Positions 23,640 through 36,037 of a stretch of 64,000 nt of DNA are shown here, piece after piece. The notes beneath the pieces are model-generated. The model was not told the DNA's origin and ran no database searches. It was given only the letters and a program-made list of their open reading frames with translations. Position 1 is the stretch's first letter. Each line of letters starts with the position of its first letter. This DNA comes from Corbicula japonica (taxonomy: Eukaryota; Mollusca; Bivalvia; Venerida; Cyrenidae). The stretch is taken from assembly GCA_038501625.1 (NCBI GenBank), contig JAZAYU010000114.1, forward strand, positions 744,001 to 808,000, written 5' to 3'. The position numbers and the translations under genes are program-made.

Positions 23640-24190
23640 ACAGTGCCAATATCTATATCACTTGTTCGGTCGTCCCCGGGCTGTAAAAGATCTCCCTGTA
23701 CACTAGTGCTGATATAAGTTACGTCCTTTGGAGCTCGTTGGGCACAATACTTGCGTACTATGTTTATAGTAATTCTAAAATTACGTTTGTTTTAATTTAC
23801 AAATATTTCATCCAGTTAAAAGTTGGGTGATTTCAATATCCCAGCAAATATAGATATCTGGATATTGTTCCATCACCCTAGGATATACTTCCTTGCTTTT
23901 TAAATTTTTGCTTTCGGCGTTGTCTGTGATATGCATGATTTATATTGTCAGATCCCCTGTCAAAATTCTAATCTTATCAGTTCCGCCAATTGCTTTATCT
24001 GGGGGACCATATGCTGCTGATAATATTTATGTTGTTTAACTGAAAATACCACAGTGAAGGTTCCATGATCCTTGCCATAGGCGTGTGCAGTAATATGCAT
24101 TTTCATTAATGCCATGGTTCAATCAAATCGAGCTTTCTTATTTGACGTGTTCGGTGGCTTTCAACGTTCCCTTTTTATCTATTTCGTTAA
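23640..24190 (+). mobile_element. R1 element copy
   Basis: It shares with 28365-28985 the blocks GGCTGTAAAA, TCTCCCTGTACA, GATTTCAATATCCCAGC, GGATATTGTTCCATCACCC, GGATATACTTCCTTGCTTTT, GATCCCCTGTCAAAATTCTA, GTGTGCAGTAATATGCATTT and GTGTTCGGTGGCTTTCAACG. A short deletion removes the GAGTTGCGCTCAACC part. Confidence 0.7.
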
Positions 24191-24460
24191 ACACATTGAT
24201 AAACGGTAAAGTAACCTTGGTTTAGAAAATAATCTTTACAACTCGACATTACAATGTGTTAATAAACAACAATGCAAAACAAATATAATTTAATTTTAAC
24301 TAAAATATATTTATAGAATTTACATGTTTACATGAAAACCCTTTTCTTATAGCCTTCATGCTCAATGAAGTTTGACAAATATAGTTTTCTTGTTAAGAAA
24401 TACTGAAAGCAAAATTAAGATGCTCGTTAAACAAAGTAAAAATTTAGTATATCGAGAATA

Positions 24461-24790
24461 ACAACGGGCCATAACTCTTTTAACAATGGTCTCATGTAAA
24501 AAATAAAAATATTTAAGACGATCTTCGAATCCGTCCTGATCATCTGTGCAACTTTGAAATCAATCCATTAGATTGTGAATAAGGAGTTTGTAAAACAATA
24601 GTTTAATATAAAAATACAAGGGGTTATATCTCTAATAAAACAGACTAAGGAAAAAATAGTTTCTTTCCAATTATTCAAATACTATGCCTGACCATCTGTG
24701 CCAGTTTGAAGGTAATCCACAAGACAGTGAACACGGTGTTTGCGGCACAAATATGTTATTCATGAAGTTAACAAAGGACCATAACTGAGG
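24461..24790. repeat. diverged tandem units of about 154 bp, molluscan type
   Basis: AACAACGGGCCATAACTCTT (near 24460), ACAAGGGGTTATATCTCTAA (near 24617) and AACAAAGGACCATAACTGAG (near 24769) mark three successive unit starts about 154 bp apart. Related inner phrases (CATCTGTGCAACTTTGAAAT and CATCTGTGCCAGTTTGAAGG) lie between them. From memory, similar phrases are common in bivalve genomes. Confidence 0.6.
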
Positions 24791-25524
24791 TTAATATTTT
24801 TCTTTCTGACCGTCTACATAATCTAATAAAAGTAGTTGATTTAGCTTCTAAGTTCTATTTAAAGATTTCCTACAGCAACTCTAATGGGGCCTCTTAAACT
24901 TCGGTCACCGTTGTGCAAGCAAAGTGCTTGGCAATGTGATCAACTGAAAAGTTTAATCACCAAGCATACATATCACTGTTAACTTATCTTGTTGGCAGTC
25001 TTAATTTTGATTTACCAAGGGATTTTACGATTTTAGTTGAGAAATTGCATAGCTTTCATTTTTATGTCAAATTTCACAAAACAATGAATAAGACGTACTA
25101 TGCCGAATAAAGTCATTCTTTCTTTTAACTGCATTTATATATAAAATTATCATGCAAGCAAGCGACTTGCTTCAATTCTAATTTAAATTACTTAAATACA
25201 TGAACCGGACAAATTAAATTGAAGTAATTGACAAAAAAAGTAATGGCAGATGAACTGTGATGACAAGCAGTATGCAAATTATCTGCGGTTGCCATAAATA
25301 ATAACCGTTTATTGGGGTGGAGCATTATATTTTAGAGATATACGTATTATTACATATTCGTACGCTTTCGCAAATCAAATAAATTCTACTCGATTGGCAT
25401 AAAATGTCTTCCAAATTTCTAGATCTTATCTACTTAGATAATGAATTGCTCATTTTGCTGACAAAGTATAATTTTTATGGATGGATAAATAACACGTGAG
25501 AAATGAAACAAAATCAGGACTCAC

Positions 25525-25625
25525 ATGAAAATATTGCAGGTTCTGTTTGAGCGAGAAAGTTTATGGGCACTAATGGGTATGAAATTGGCATATAACTGTC
25601 CACGCCGCCTTAAAACCTAAGAAGG
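25525..25625. mobile_element. R1 element, solitary end
   Basis: ATGAAAATATTGCAGGTTCT, GTTTGAGCGAGAAAGTTTAT and TGTCCACGCCGCC represent the left terminal part of R1. The flanks to 26500 show degenerate GATCGACAACCTGTCT repeats at about 26300-26360 and no gene. Confidence 0.5.
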
Positions 25626-26503
25626 GAACAGTGGTTTCATTTCTTTCTCAAAATATGGCCTCTACACTGGTTTGAGCGTATAGATTGTACGTCATTTGTA
25701 GCCGAAGGTAAGTGATGGATTGGAATTAATTCGCCTTCTGCAAGTTTGTTTATATTAGAACCTGACTGAGCAAGTATTAGGCTGGTGCAGACTAGAATCT
25801 TTTTCAAATCACAATGGCAGAAAGCTTTGCAACTGACTGTTCCACGACGTTAACCCTGGTTTTTTAATTTTGTGTTGTTTATGGTGACTTTTGGTAATTT
25901 TGTTTTAAATCTTGCTTTTGCTTTCTACTTTTAGGCTTTTTTTTTAATAAAGCTTACCTGAATTTCTATTTTACTTATATAAACACGAAATACGACAAAT
26001 TGTTCGTTGTTAAAAATGCGTTTTGTTGGTAGTGAATTCGATCACAAGAAAAGAGGGATAACGCTGACAGAAGTAAAGAAGTAAACCCCCAGTTACATAG
26101 AGCCATCTGCGGTTGATGAGTAGCTTTTTAGCGAAATTATGGAGTGAACCGATGACAACGTATTGAACGCCGATATCACATATGGCTCACCTGTTTTCCA
26201 CCTATCAACTGCTATTGGGGAAAGATGAGTTTCGTCAGAGAAAAATTACCGATTGGGATTGTTAAACATGGTTAAAATTCTCGATCGGTGAAAATATCTT
26301 ACAATAACCGATCGACAACCTGTCTTCAACCGATCATCACTGATCGACAACCTGTCTACAACCGATATCTCCGATGGGCCACCGATCACAAACTGATCTA
26401 CTAGTACTTACCACCGATAGAAAAAAGATGAGAATTTAAGTGTACCAGCAACCAATGAAATATTTGTTTAAGCGACTGAACACGTTTCAATCACCATTGG
26501 CTG

Positions 26504-26506
<3 letters not shown>

Positions 26507-26535
<29 letters not shown>
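26507..26535. repeat. (CA)n microsatellite
   Basis: About 14 uninterrupted CA units. Confidence 0.95.
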
Positions 26536-26540
<5 letters not shown>

Positions 26541-26969
26541 AAATACAATAACGCATGACAACCGATCAAAACAGCGAGTGACTTTAAAAAAATAAGAATA
26601 AATATCTAAAAAATGGTGTCTTATTGGTTTAAAACGTCGATATTGAATTGTTTATCCCTTTTGTTTCTTTTCAATTCATAATGATGTTATCCAGGTCATC
26701 GTGTTTGTCCAACATACAGTTTAGGGAAGCTTTGTAAAGATCAATAACTCTTTTTATTTCGATGATAAACACCTTTTGGGGAAAAAAATGAATGAACTTT
26801 ACATTTGCTTAATTTTAGAGTACAATAGACTTTTATTGTCCTCAATAACTTATTCATAATTGGACATTATTTTTTTCAGTTGGTATCTTAACCTTGCACT
26901 ATTACAAGCAAATGCTCTTTAAAAGTCTGTTTCCAAAATAAATAGGAAATAAATAATACATTCAGACGT

Positions 26970-27165
26970 TCATAATAGATTGAACAATGCGAAATATAGA
27001 TTCATTTGCTATAGATAAATAATTGATAAGTTCCTTTATTGTTATGTTATTGAAGTTAAATGACCTGTAAACTTTTTTCAATGACATCCTCTTGAACAAA
27101 GACTTTGCGTTATAAAACAAATTTTTATTTTTAGAAAATATTTGTGACAGTTGTGCAATTTATAT
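26970..27165 (+). repeat. R5 repeat, copy 2
   Basis: Direct-orientation partner of 21400-21595, with a small insertion (CTTGAACAAAGA) in the GACATC part. Confidence 0.65.
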
Positions 27166-27224
27166 ATTTTCGAGCAATTCAACTAATGCATTGTTTCCTT
27201 TTTAACGTAAAAGTAAATTGACTA

Positions 27225-27510
27225 TACACCGGACGAGGTGGAATTTGTGGAATAGGAAAGAGGAACAGGTGTGGCGGGATGTGATGGGAGGAGGTGAGGC
27301 GGGTGGGATGGGATGGAATGAGATAAAATGAAATGAAGTAGTGGGTAGCAATGTTCTTTGGGCAAGAAGAGGGGGTAGAGAAAGGGTTGTCACGGGACCT
27401 GACGAGATATGATGGGATGGAATGGAGTGAGTGAGAAATTGCGTAGACGGAAATGGGCAGATAATATGGAGACAGAATTGAAGAAACCAGCTAGGGATGG
27501 GATATGATGA
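27225..27510. repeat. purine-rich degenerate GGGATGGAAT-type repeat
   Basis: The plus strand is strongly A+G biased, with many GATGGGATGG, GAATGAG and GAAATGAAG variants. The open minus-strand frame of 116 codons here (Pro/Ser/Phe-rich) follows from this bias and is not a gene. Confidence 0.75.
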
Positions 27511-28364
27511 GATTTTCTTTCTTTTTGTGATGTATAAACCTTCTGAAGCCATCCTAGTGTATGGACTATGGTCTGTACCTAACTAACTCTCTGAAACATC
27601 TTTGCAGATATCATGCATATGCTCGGCGGTTGTAATGATTGTTTCCATTTTTCACACGCGAGCGCCGTAGTCTCGAATCTTTTTACAAATAATTTTATCT
27701 AGAATCGTGGAAAAAACTTGAAGATCATTCTAAAAGGGAATAATTCGATGATATAACTATCAATATAATACGGGAATATTGCATTTTGTGGCACAGTTGT
27801 CGAGATGCCCGAATTTTATGGCTAGGCCGTAGCGGTTTCATTTTCTGTCAGAGCTTTATCATTTGAAACTAAATATAATGATCAGTAAATTATATATTAA
27901 ATTTCTCCTCATTTAAATATTCACTTCATCATGAAGTTTTGGTTATGTGGCGTTGACGCAGTGGGTAGGTACACGGAATAATCTGGCTGTACGTGCCTAG
28001 TTGTTGTGGCAATGGTGGTATGATACCAATTTGAGTTTGTAATAATCGTACACGTCATGGAGAAAATGTGTCTTTTTTATATATTTATTTTTAAATTGAA
28101 AAAAATAAACAATTTTCTGTTATTTTCTCACAACCCTTTAGGCCATATTGTTACACATTTTTGACTCCATAATGTTACTTTTACCGCTAAATGCAAAAAA
28201 GAACTTTTAAGGCGCCATTTCCAGCATCGACATCAGCTGTTCAAATCTTATTTCCTGCGACGTTCCCCCTCCCCCATTATAACATTTGTTTTAAACATTT
28301 TTTGCTAATAGTGCTATAAAAAGCAAGATAAGCTAGCCAATCATAATGCTCCTCTAACTGTTTG

Positions 28365-28985
28365 TGCCGTGTGGTGGCTGTAAAATGTCTCCCCGTACAT
28401 TCAATCAGTGCTGTTATCAATTACGTCCGTTGAAGGTCGTTGAGCACGATACTTATGTACTATATTAACAGTACTTCTAAAATTATCTTTGTTATAATAT
28501 TTCGGACAGTTTTTAGATGGTTGGTTTCAATTTCCAAGCCAATATAGATTTGGATATTGTTCAATCACCCCAAGGATATACTTCCTTGCTTTTGGCTTGT
28601 CTGTGATATGCAGGATTTATATTCTAAAAACCCCTGTCAAAATTCTATTCTGTTTAGTTCCGTCCATTGTTTCCTCGTTTAGGGCAAATCCATTCTTGTA
28701 TCTGGGGACCATACGCCGCTGAACATGGAATGGTATTAATCTGAAAATGCAGCATTGAAGGTTCCATGTCCACTGCCATATGGACACCATCATTTGGGAT
28801 GGTCAAAATTGTACTTTTTATTGGTGTAAATATTGAGTTGCGCTCAACCTAGGGCTAGGCGGCGTGGGCAGTATGCATTTCCATTACTGTTCGTGGACAG
28901 GCTCAATCAAACCGAGCCTACAATATTTTCATATTTGTCGTGTTCGATGGCTTCCATAGTTCTCTTTTCATCTATTTCTTCATAA
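28365..28985 (+). mobile_element. R1 element, long copy
   Basis: The whole core and right end are present: GGATATTGTTCAATCACCCC, TATACTTCCTTGC, GTCTGTGATATGCAGG, GGGGACCATACGCCGCTGAA, TTGAGTTGCGCTCAACCTAG, GGCGGCGTGGGCAGTA, AGGCTCAATCAAACCGAGCC and CATATTTGTCGTGTTCGATG. The left inverted end is degraded. No transposase ORF. Confidence 0.75.
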
Positions 28986-29104
28986 AGACGTTACTCCTTT
29001 CGTCATTGCCAGTAGTTATCAGTAAAGAAATATATCTAGATCTAGATCTAACATTATCTAAATCCTGTTAAATTCCAACTAAGCAATACAAAGTATCAAT
29101 TTTA

Positions 29105-29300
29105 ATGCCTTCATGAGTGATATGTTACTTACGACGTGTACTTACGACGTCCTTTTGTCTAACAAATGTATACAGTATGATATAATTGTGTTTGAACTTC
29201 GATTTTTGGTCGCGAAAACGGATGACACAAAAATAAAAAGGTTTATTTCTCTCTTTATAATTGAAAGTAACTTTTCAGTATTATTTTAGTCATATGTGCA
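29105..29300 (+). repeat. internal domain of the TTAA MITE family
   Basis: CGTCCTTTTGTCTAACAAAT, GTATACAGTATGA, GTGTTTGAACTTCGATTTTT and GGTCGCGAAAACGGATGACA match 36985-37100 and, more weakly, 36400-36540. The terminal inverted parts are absent. Confidence 0.6.
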
Positions 29301-29407
29301 ATTGAATCGTTGTTTTAAGTAATTCTACTTGCAGCTTGGATTGGCGAGTTTACTTTTTTATTTCAATAGTTTTAACAGGTTTACCAAGGTCAGATCTATA
29401 CTTTCTG

Positions 29408-29440
29408 GTTCGCTCCCAGCTAGAAGCAGTATCATTTTCA
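29408..29440 (+). repeat. R2 SINE, 3' scrap
   Basis: TGGTTCGCTCCCAGCTAGAA followed by GCAGTATCATTT is the same end as at position 1-56. As there, it sits close to TTAA-family MITE sequence. Confidence 0.55.
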
Positions 29441-30000
29441 TTAATTATTCTTAAACATAAATAAATGGATATTGCTAATGAACTCCCTTGAGGGTGTCTA
29501 GCTTTTTATTGATGGCCATTTCTATTTACTGGATAATTAACCATGTAATAAAAAGAAACTGATATGTCATCATGCTTTTGTACTTTACTGATACATTTAA
29601 GGCAACTAACTTACAATAGCAAGTTATACTGTAATCATGTTACTTATCACAGTTAATCACAGAGAACGGTGCCTGATTACGACTCAATGTTGACAAACTT
29701 CCTATTATAACGCTTAATTATAGCATTTGTTTGTTAATTTTGTGTTGTTTGACAGATAAAATAAGATAAGCAGTTCTTTAACTTCTGAGGAATGGGTACC
29801 AGGGAGTGTTTGGTAAATTTTTTGTGTAATTTTAATCGGTAATCTTTTAGTATGTCCTTAATCTTATATGTATTTACTAACTTATATTTAAGAATTTCCA
29901 ATAAGAGCATTCAAACTAAAGTCTGATGCTGGTCGATTATTGTGGATTTTGTTTGTTTATTTTTCTTTCACTCCTCCTTGGAACGGTAGGTTGTTAAACA

Positions 30001-30234
30001 TTGTAAGTGTTCATGTTCTAGACATGTTGTAAGTGTTCATGTTCTAGACATGTTATAAGTGTTCATGTTCTAGACATGTTGTAAGTGTTCATGTTCTAGA
30101 CATGTTGTAAGTGTTCATGTTCTAGACATGTTGTAAGTGTTCATGTTCTAGACATATTGTAAGTGTTCATGTTCTAGACATGTTGTAAGTGTTCATGTTC
30201 TAGACATGTTGTAAGTGTTCATGTTCTAGACATG
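30001..30234 (+). repeat. 26-bp satellite, 9 units
   Basis: Nine head-to-tail units of exactly 26 bp. Each starts TTGTAAGTGTTCATG and ends TTCTAGACATG, nearly without change (one TTATAAG variant in unit 3, one ACATA in unit 6). The near-absence of divergence points to recent amplification or active homogenisation. There are no spacers. Confidence 0.95.
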
Positions 30235-30298
30235 TTGAGTATGAGGACAGAAAGGAGTTGAGCATGAGAAAAGTTGTATACTCACGAGGCCAGGGCCG

Positions 30299-30435
30299 AA
30301 GGTTATAAAGCTGAGATTGAAAACCAGTCTCAAATCTCAAGCATCTGATTGGCCTGAAACGGCGACTGGTCGCCATTTCAGCCAATCATCTGATTAAGAT
30401 TTGAGACTGGTTTCCATGCTCAGTTTTATAACCTT
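30299..30435. mobile_element. hairpin MITE of about 137 bp
   Basis: AAGGTTATAAAGCTGAG at the left pairs with CTCAGTTTTATAACCTT at the right. The arms continue inward (CCAGTCTCAAATCT / AGATTTGAGACTGG, GATTGGCCTGAAACGGCGAC / GTCGCCATTTCAGCCAATC) almost to the centre. The whole element is one imperfect foldback with no ORF. Confidence 0.85.
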
Positions 30436-30515
30436 GAGCACAGAGCTTACCCCTCAGGTACTCATTTTTGTTAATTGTCTTATCATTAAGCTTATTCTGT
30501 CTTTTCCTCTCTATA

Positions 30516-33500
30516 ATAATGGACCAAACTTGAACTTTGAAGGGTAACACCGTTTAACAGCGGCACCGGACGTGGTCACTTTAGACAAAGCCGCCCGTCT
30601 AGAGCTTGGTAATACTATTCCGTTCCCCCTATTTGCAAGAAAAGTCTTCCAAATGTTGATGAAACAATATCTGGACGTTGTAGTAACATCAAATCAGAAA
30701 TTGAGCCGATATATAACGACATGTTAAATTATATAAACATACGCGTGTTGTATTTTCTACAGGGTGTAGAAAAAATGTTATGCGTCTTTTTTTAGAAAGT
30801 CACGTGATGAAAACCTTCATAGCAAAATATTATTTGTGTATAAATTGAACTGTTACGTTATTTGATTCAAACAACTGTTCAGGATGATTCCATATATGAA
30901 ATAGATTCAATCCGTTATATTGATTTTGTTGGTCAAAAGCAAGACATCGTTTATGTTTTTCTTAGAGACTAATGAATATCCGGGCGTGCTCGATTGGGCT
31001 GTCGGAACTGTGCCAGAATCAAATTCCGACTCTTCCACAGAATCTGTTTGACTGTTTCACTGCGCATGTCTGTACTTTCAGCAGACAGCGACAGTAGTAA
31101 ACCAATTTTGTCTGGCGATTATAGTCGCCAGAGAATCCTTAGCGAGCTTCACTTAAGGGGCAGGGGATAGTTTCGCACTTTGGTCCCGGTCGATTTTCTA
31201 AGTATTTGGGGTAGCCGTGATTAAAATGCATTAAAATCATTGTTTGAATTAAAGATGACATATTCTTTTATAATATTGTATAGTATATGAAATGTGAAAT
31301 CTGATCACAGTGGCTCAAATGCATTGATGCTAGCTTTGTATGTTCTGAGTTGAACAGTTGCCGGATGAAAACGCATTCGGCCGGGCTGAATTTGAGAATA
31401 ATTTGGGGGTGAGGTATTTCAATGTCAAATGCTGAAAAATCGAGACGGATGGGAGACACTTTCCAGCTGCTTGGGAGATTAGGAACACATAAAATATTAG
31501 CATGAAATGGGTTTTATTTGAAAAATCATTGCGGGAAATATTTTGCAGGTTCTCAAATATGTAGAATTTCGGCCAAATTTGCATTGGAAAATCAGGACTT
31601 GGGGTGACTTTAAATGCCTGTGTAGTTCAAATGACTGGTTCTGTGGAACAGTTGGTTGTGGTTTGTAAAAAGCTAGACCCCTGCAACACAGAAAGTACAA
31701 CAACACAATTTTAGCTGTGCAAAGTTTTTATTTTCGATCAAAGTAAGCTTGCAAGGGGTCCCAAACTCTGGCGGAAGCCTCGGAAACTGTCCCCTGCGCC
31801 CTTATCTTTCCTCGAGGTTTAAAATAGGCGGTATTCCCCAAGCTTGCAAGTAAAGTACATACTGCTGCTGGAGATTAACAACACCAGTTGGTGTTAGATT
31901 TAAAAATACAACGAACTCGGAGTCATATTACAAGATGTATGTTTACCGTTATCACAGCAGAGTTGCTGATAGCAATTTGATGCCACTTAAATGTCGGTCA
32001 CTGATTTATTGCCATTCATATGTTTGGAATGCATATTATGATGAGATCTGTATTGTTACGACGCTTGTAACCACTGCTGGCGTAGTGCGTCGGGGGTTTA
32101 AATGTTAACCATTCGAGTTGCGCAAATACTGCACACTGTTTGCCATATCCTGTCGTTCAGGGCGACGTTTACACCTTCTAGATGCTGGTTTAATACAGTA
32201 TAAGCTGTACCTCTTCTTTCCTTTTTACAAATGGTTAATATTTACTCTTTACGCTGCCAGAACACAGTTCCGACGCACTCGATTGGACTTCTCCCTGTTC
32301 TAAATGTCGGAATTTCCAATCGAGCACGCTCCGACTTTTGCGGGAAAGGCTGTCTGTAAACAAAAGTTCACAAAAAGCTAGTCGGTCATTAGCATACACT
32401 TTCAACCAAAAATGTATACCAAAATCTAGAGTTCAACAACAAAATTTCATCACTGTCCTAGGGTGGGGGATGAGCAGCCTGACAGGGACTCAAATTATTA
32501 AATTTACTATTCTGATCTTCAACAATTTCGTTAGAATGCTGAACTTAAACATGTTATATTGGTGGTTCTCGCACATTTTCCTGTTTTTGTTTGTTAGTTT
32601 TAATGATGTCAATTTCAGTGTATGCCATGTTAGATGACATTATGCGGGTTTCAAAAAACTAATGTCCATGCATTGACGAACACTTCTACCCATGTGTTAA
32701 TTTTAAAAATTTCTTTCTTGTGGTATAAATCACCAAACATACGGTCGTGAAACAGTAGAGGCTTATAGTAAACGAGGAGATGTTTTAAACAAGCATTTAG
32801 GAGGAAACGAATGCTCAGAACTTGCTTAATTGTCAAAATATTGTCTTTTAAAGAGAGATTTTGCTTTTTGCGCTTTCCAGTGGAAATGTTGCGAATGTTC
32901 TCAGATGTTAACGGAAGTTTAGCGAAGTGAGGTGATCATTGTTTAAAGTAAAAAAAAAAGGGGGATCAGCGATTTTGCCATTTGTTTGCGATTTCCAGTG
33001 CAAATTTGGTGAATGTTATCAGAAGATACCGGAGGTTTAGCGAATGTGACATGGCCATTGTTTAAAGTAAACATAGGAGATCAGCATGGGCAATATTTTT
33101 ATCTAATATCATAAGTGTAGTCAATTGGGCGGCGCTACGCTAAAAGACAGTCATCAATACGACCAATAAGCCGCGGACGAGAGAGATAAACGACTAGGAT
33201 GGCCACATGAGGTTATGATTACACATTCAGCGTGGAAGCATCAATAATGATTTTGTTTATTGAACTTGTCTGATATCAATTTATAGGATAAATGGCGACA
33301 CGTTACCTCAGTTACAAGTACTTAGTTAGTCAAGTTTGTTGAAATATAATTTCAATCCATAATTACACACTTTTGCATTTCACGAGCGCACTATTGAAAT
33401 AACCTGAGATGCGAGAGTTTAAACCTAGTTGGTTTGATGACTACCCCTGTCTTCATTAGTTATGAACATTACATTTTATCTTTTATTCGCAATTACTCAT

Positions 33501-35072
33501 TTAGAGGGACATTTATATACATGTATTATGCTCTTTCTCAAAGATTTGCATAAAAGTGCCTCGTTTTGAGCTTGTTGCACAAAAACTGCCATGTGTTTTT
33601 AGATCTATCTATTTCCCTGTCCTTTTGATATCCAAGTTGGAGCTCTAATTACGATGCGGTATTTTATGTTTTTGATATGCTTTAAAGTCTTTAACAGGCT
33701 CAATGAAACCGAGCCTGTACTATTTTCACATTTTTCGTCTTCGGTGGTTTTCAAAGTGACCTTTTAATCTATTTTAAGAAAACAAAACTTAAACGATTGT
33801 TTTGAAATAGAAACTTGGTAACCATTCTATACGTGCTTCTGTATTTTTATCATTTAAACTTTAACTATTTAATTTCTGTTACAAAACTTTCGCCGCCATA
33901 AAGTTTAAAACTTGCCCTTGAATACATGCATTATTAACGAAATACGAATTGATTTATTTTGATTCCCATATTCCCTCTCAAAACCGCATATATCTATGCG
34001 TTCTCTTCTTGGGGTCTATAGTGAACGGTTGGACTCGTCGCAGTTGCAATCCAAATTGAGTTTTACTTGTAAAAGATTTCCGGGGATGCCCGTGACCCCA
34101 ATGACTGCTTCCCCATACACATGCAATATAACGGATCTGATTTCGGTCTTGGGATACTAATCGATAACAATATTTTTTTGTAAGTACAGTAAGGTAGACA
34201 ACACAAGCACTATCATTTCTATGTAAGGGCGATCTACTAGAATATAATGCAAGGAATGCAAAACCAGCCTTTAAAGTAAAGAAAAAGTTGTTTTCAGAAC
34301 AGTGGCATAACGACAATTTTTATGATGATAGATTAATTTAAATACAAATAGTGCTTCTTGAGTTCCTTTAATAGTTTTACAGAAAATCGTTCAAACAAAA
34401 ACAAAAGATAATAGCAGCATAAAGCTTAAGTGAAAGTAATAAATGCATCAGCATCCTAATTTATTGTTTACTGTCTTTTAACGCTCGTCAACTTCAAGTT
34501 TGACGAGATCTGCTGAACCAACTAAAACTACATTTTATGAATGTTGGTAATGAATACTGAATATTATAAGCGTGGCTTTTCTCTGAATGTACAAATAAGT
34601 ATCAACTGTGGAAAGTTCTATGGTACCTCTTTGAGCATTCGCGTTAATGTAACATATTCATCAGATTCGCTGGTGCTTAAACAACGTAATTATTTCTACA
34701 CGTCCTGAAAAAAAAAATTACGTCTACTAGAGACATGATTATTTATATTGATGCCTTTAGCCCGTACACGTATTCTTCATGTTTCAATAAATCAAACATC
34801 AGCCGTTCAACTTTGTTTGCATGCTTTAAAGTAACAGAATTGTACAATGTTTATATGTTCTCTTGTTTATGTTTGTACATACAGAGAAATGTAAATGGAA
34901 ATAAACTAGAAAATTGAAACATTAACTAAATTCACAAATAGTTTGTCAGATACAGTCTGTGTGACTTTGATCGACAGAAAACTGGCCATATCATTGACTT
35001 ACATTGGTCCAAAAGTAAATACATGAACGAATACATACCTACTTATTCTTTTAATTTATTTGCTAATGACCG
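30516..35072 (+). repeat. left arm of a giant inverted repeat
   Basis: Read inward from ATAATGGACCAAACTTGA, this region matches the reverse complement of 41028-44302 in the same order to GCTAATGACCG at 35072. Paired blocks include GGCACCGGACGTGGTCACTT, CATTTTCCTGTTTTTGTTTG, TCATACGCTAA-type flanks, the block near 33160 on CGTCCGCGG and the 34735-34917 stretch. By eye, sampled blocks differ about once in 15-25 bases. Without the 1.35-kb insertion the arm is about 3.2 kb, close to the 3.27 kb of the partner. It contains an R1 end (33690-33775) that is duplicated with the arm. No convincing gene. Confidence 0.9.
30983..32329. mobile_element. 1.35-kb TIR transposon unique to the left arm
   Basis: The element begins GGCGTGCTCGATTGG and ends CCAATCGAGCACGC. 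Subterminal inverted copies (GTCGGAACTGTGCCAGA against CCAGAACACAGTTCCGAC) lie at 31000 and 32262. TCCG flanks both sides (30979-30982 and 32330-32333), a likely 4-bp target duplication. The right arm shows the unoccupied site (ATATCCGTCTTTGGCGGG when reverse-complemented). A perfect small hairpin CTGGCGA..TCGCCAG sits near 31120. Short minus-strand frames inside do not resemble a known transposase, so it is probably nonautonomous. The superfamily is undecided. Confidence 0.85.
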
Positions 35073-36037
35073 ACTAGCTTTTTGGAAAGCTAAAACTTGT
35101 CAGACTTTTATGTTCAATCAACTTATGAAGGGCTGATAAAGTAACATCGGCCAATATCACAGAACAGTGCATGCGCACTGACAATTCCCATAGGGTGGAT
35201 AAATCTAATGCTACACCGGCTTTGGAAGCTTATATTCCTGTTCATTTCAATGGGCTCCAATTTATAAGTAATGCAACAATAAGGACTTTTTTATATTTCT
35301 CGGATCCCGATTACACATGTTTCAATATAAAGCATTAAACAAGACAGACAAACAACTAGGTCACAAAGACAAATGGTATTTAGCCGAGTTAATGTTTTTG
35401 ATCTTGTCGGTGAATTTTTTAATTTATGCTATTTGTTTAATGCTGCAATCTTTTTGAAGTTTACTTAAATATTCAACCATCTATCAAGATGAGATCAATA
35501 TTTTCACTGTTTATTATTGCTAAAAATAAACAAAAGCTATTCGGAATGTCTGGGACATGTCTTTTAATGGGTAATAAACAATGTAACAAAAAATAATTTT
35601 AAAAAGATATGAAAATAAAAATTCACATTACTAAAAATGCATTAACCTATGTGCATAATAAACACATCTAGTATTAAAAGACTTGAAACGTGCCTGCAAT
35701 ATTTTCATATTTGTCGTGTTCGGTGACTTTTTAAGTTCCATCGTCAAAGATACTAAGACATTCGCGACTCAATCTAACTAAAATTAAACATCACCTCATT
35801 GATCCACATGCAGGGTTCATTTAAAGTTCATTGTTTATACAAAGGCAAAAAATAGGCCATTTTGTGTGTAATAACATAAATAATTTAATAATATAATAAC
35901 TTTATGCCTAGTAAAAAAATTCAATTCACTGTATAAGGAGGGCTGTAATTAATATAATGAGCACTTCTGGCTTAACCTATTTGCTATATTCCAGAAGCAA
36001 TAAAATATGTTTAAATCAAAACTTTTCGCCATTGCTT

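Noticed and set aside
27202..27552. 116-codon minus-strand ORF
   Set aside because: Pro/Ser/His/Phe-rich composition is due to the purine-rich plus strand; there are no domains or splice sites.
30001..30234. CRISPR-like array
   Set aside because: Units are directly adjacent without spacers and the genome is animal. It is a satellite.
33978..34316. 112-codon ORF with a counterpart at 41856-42176 in the other arm
   Set aside because: The two arms keep different frames open, with stops and frameshifts in the equivalent frame of each, so neither is under protein-level constraint that I can see.
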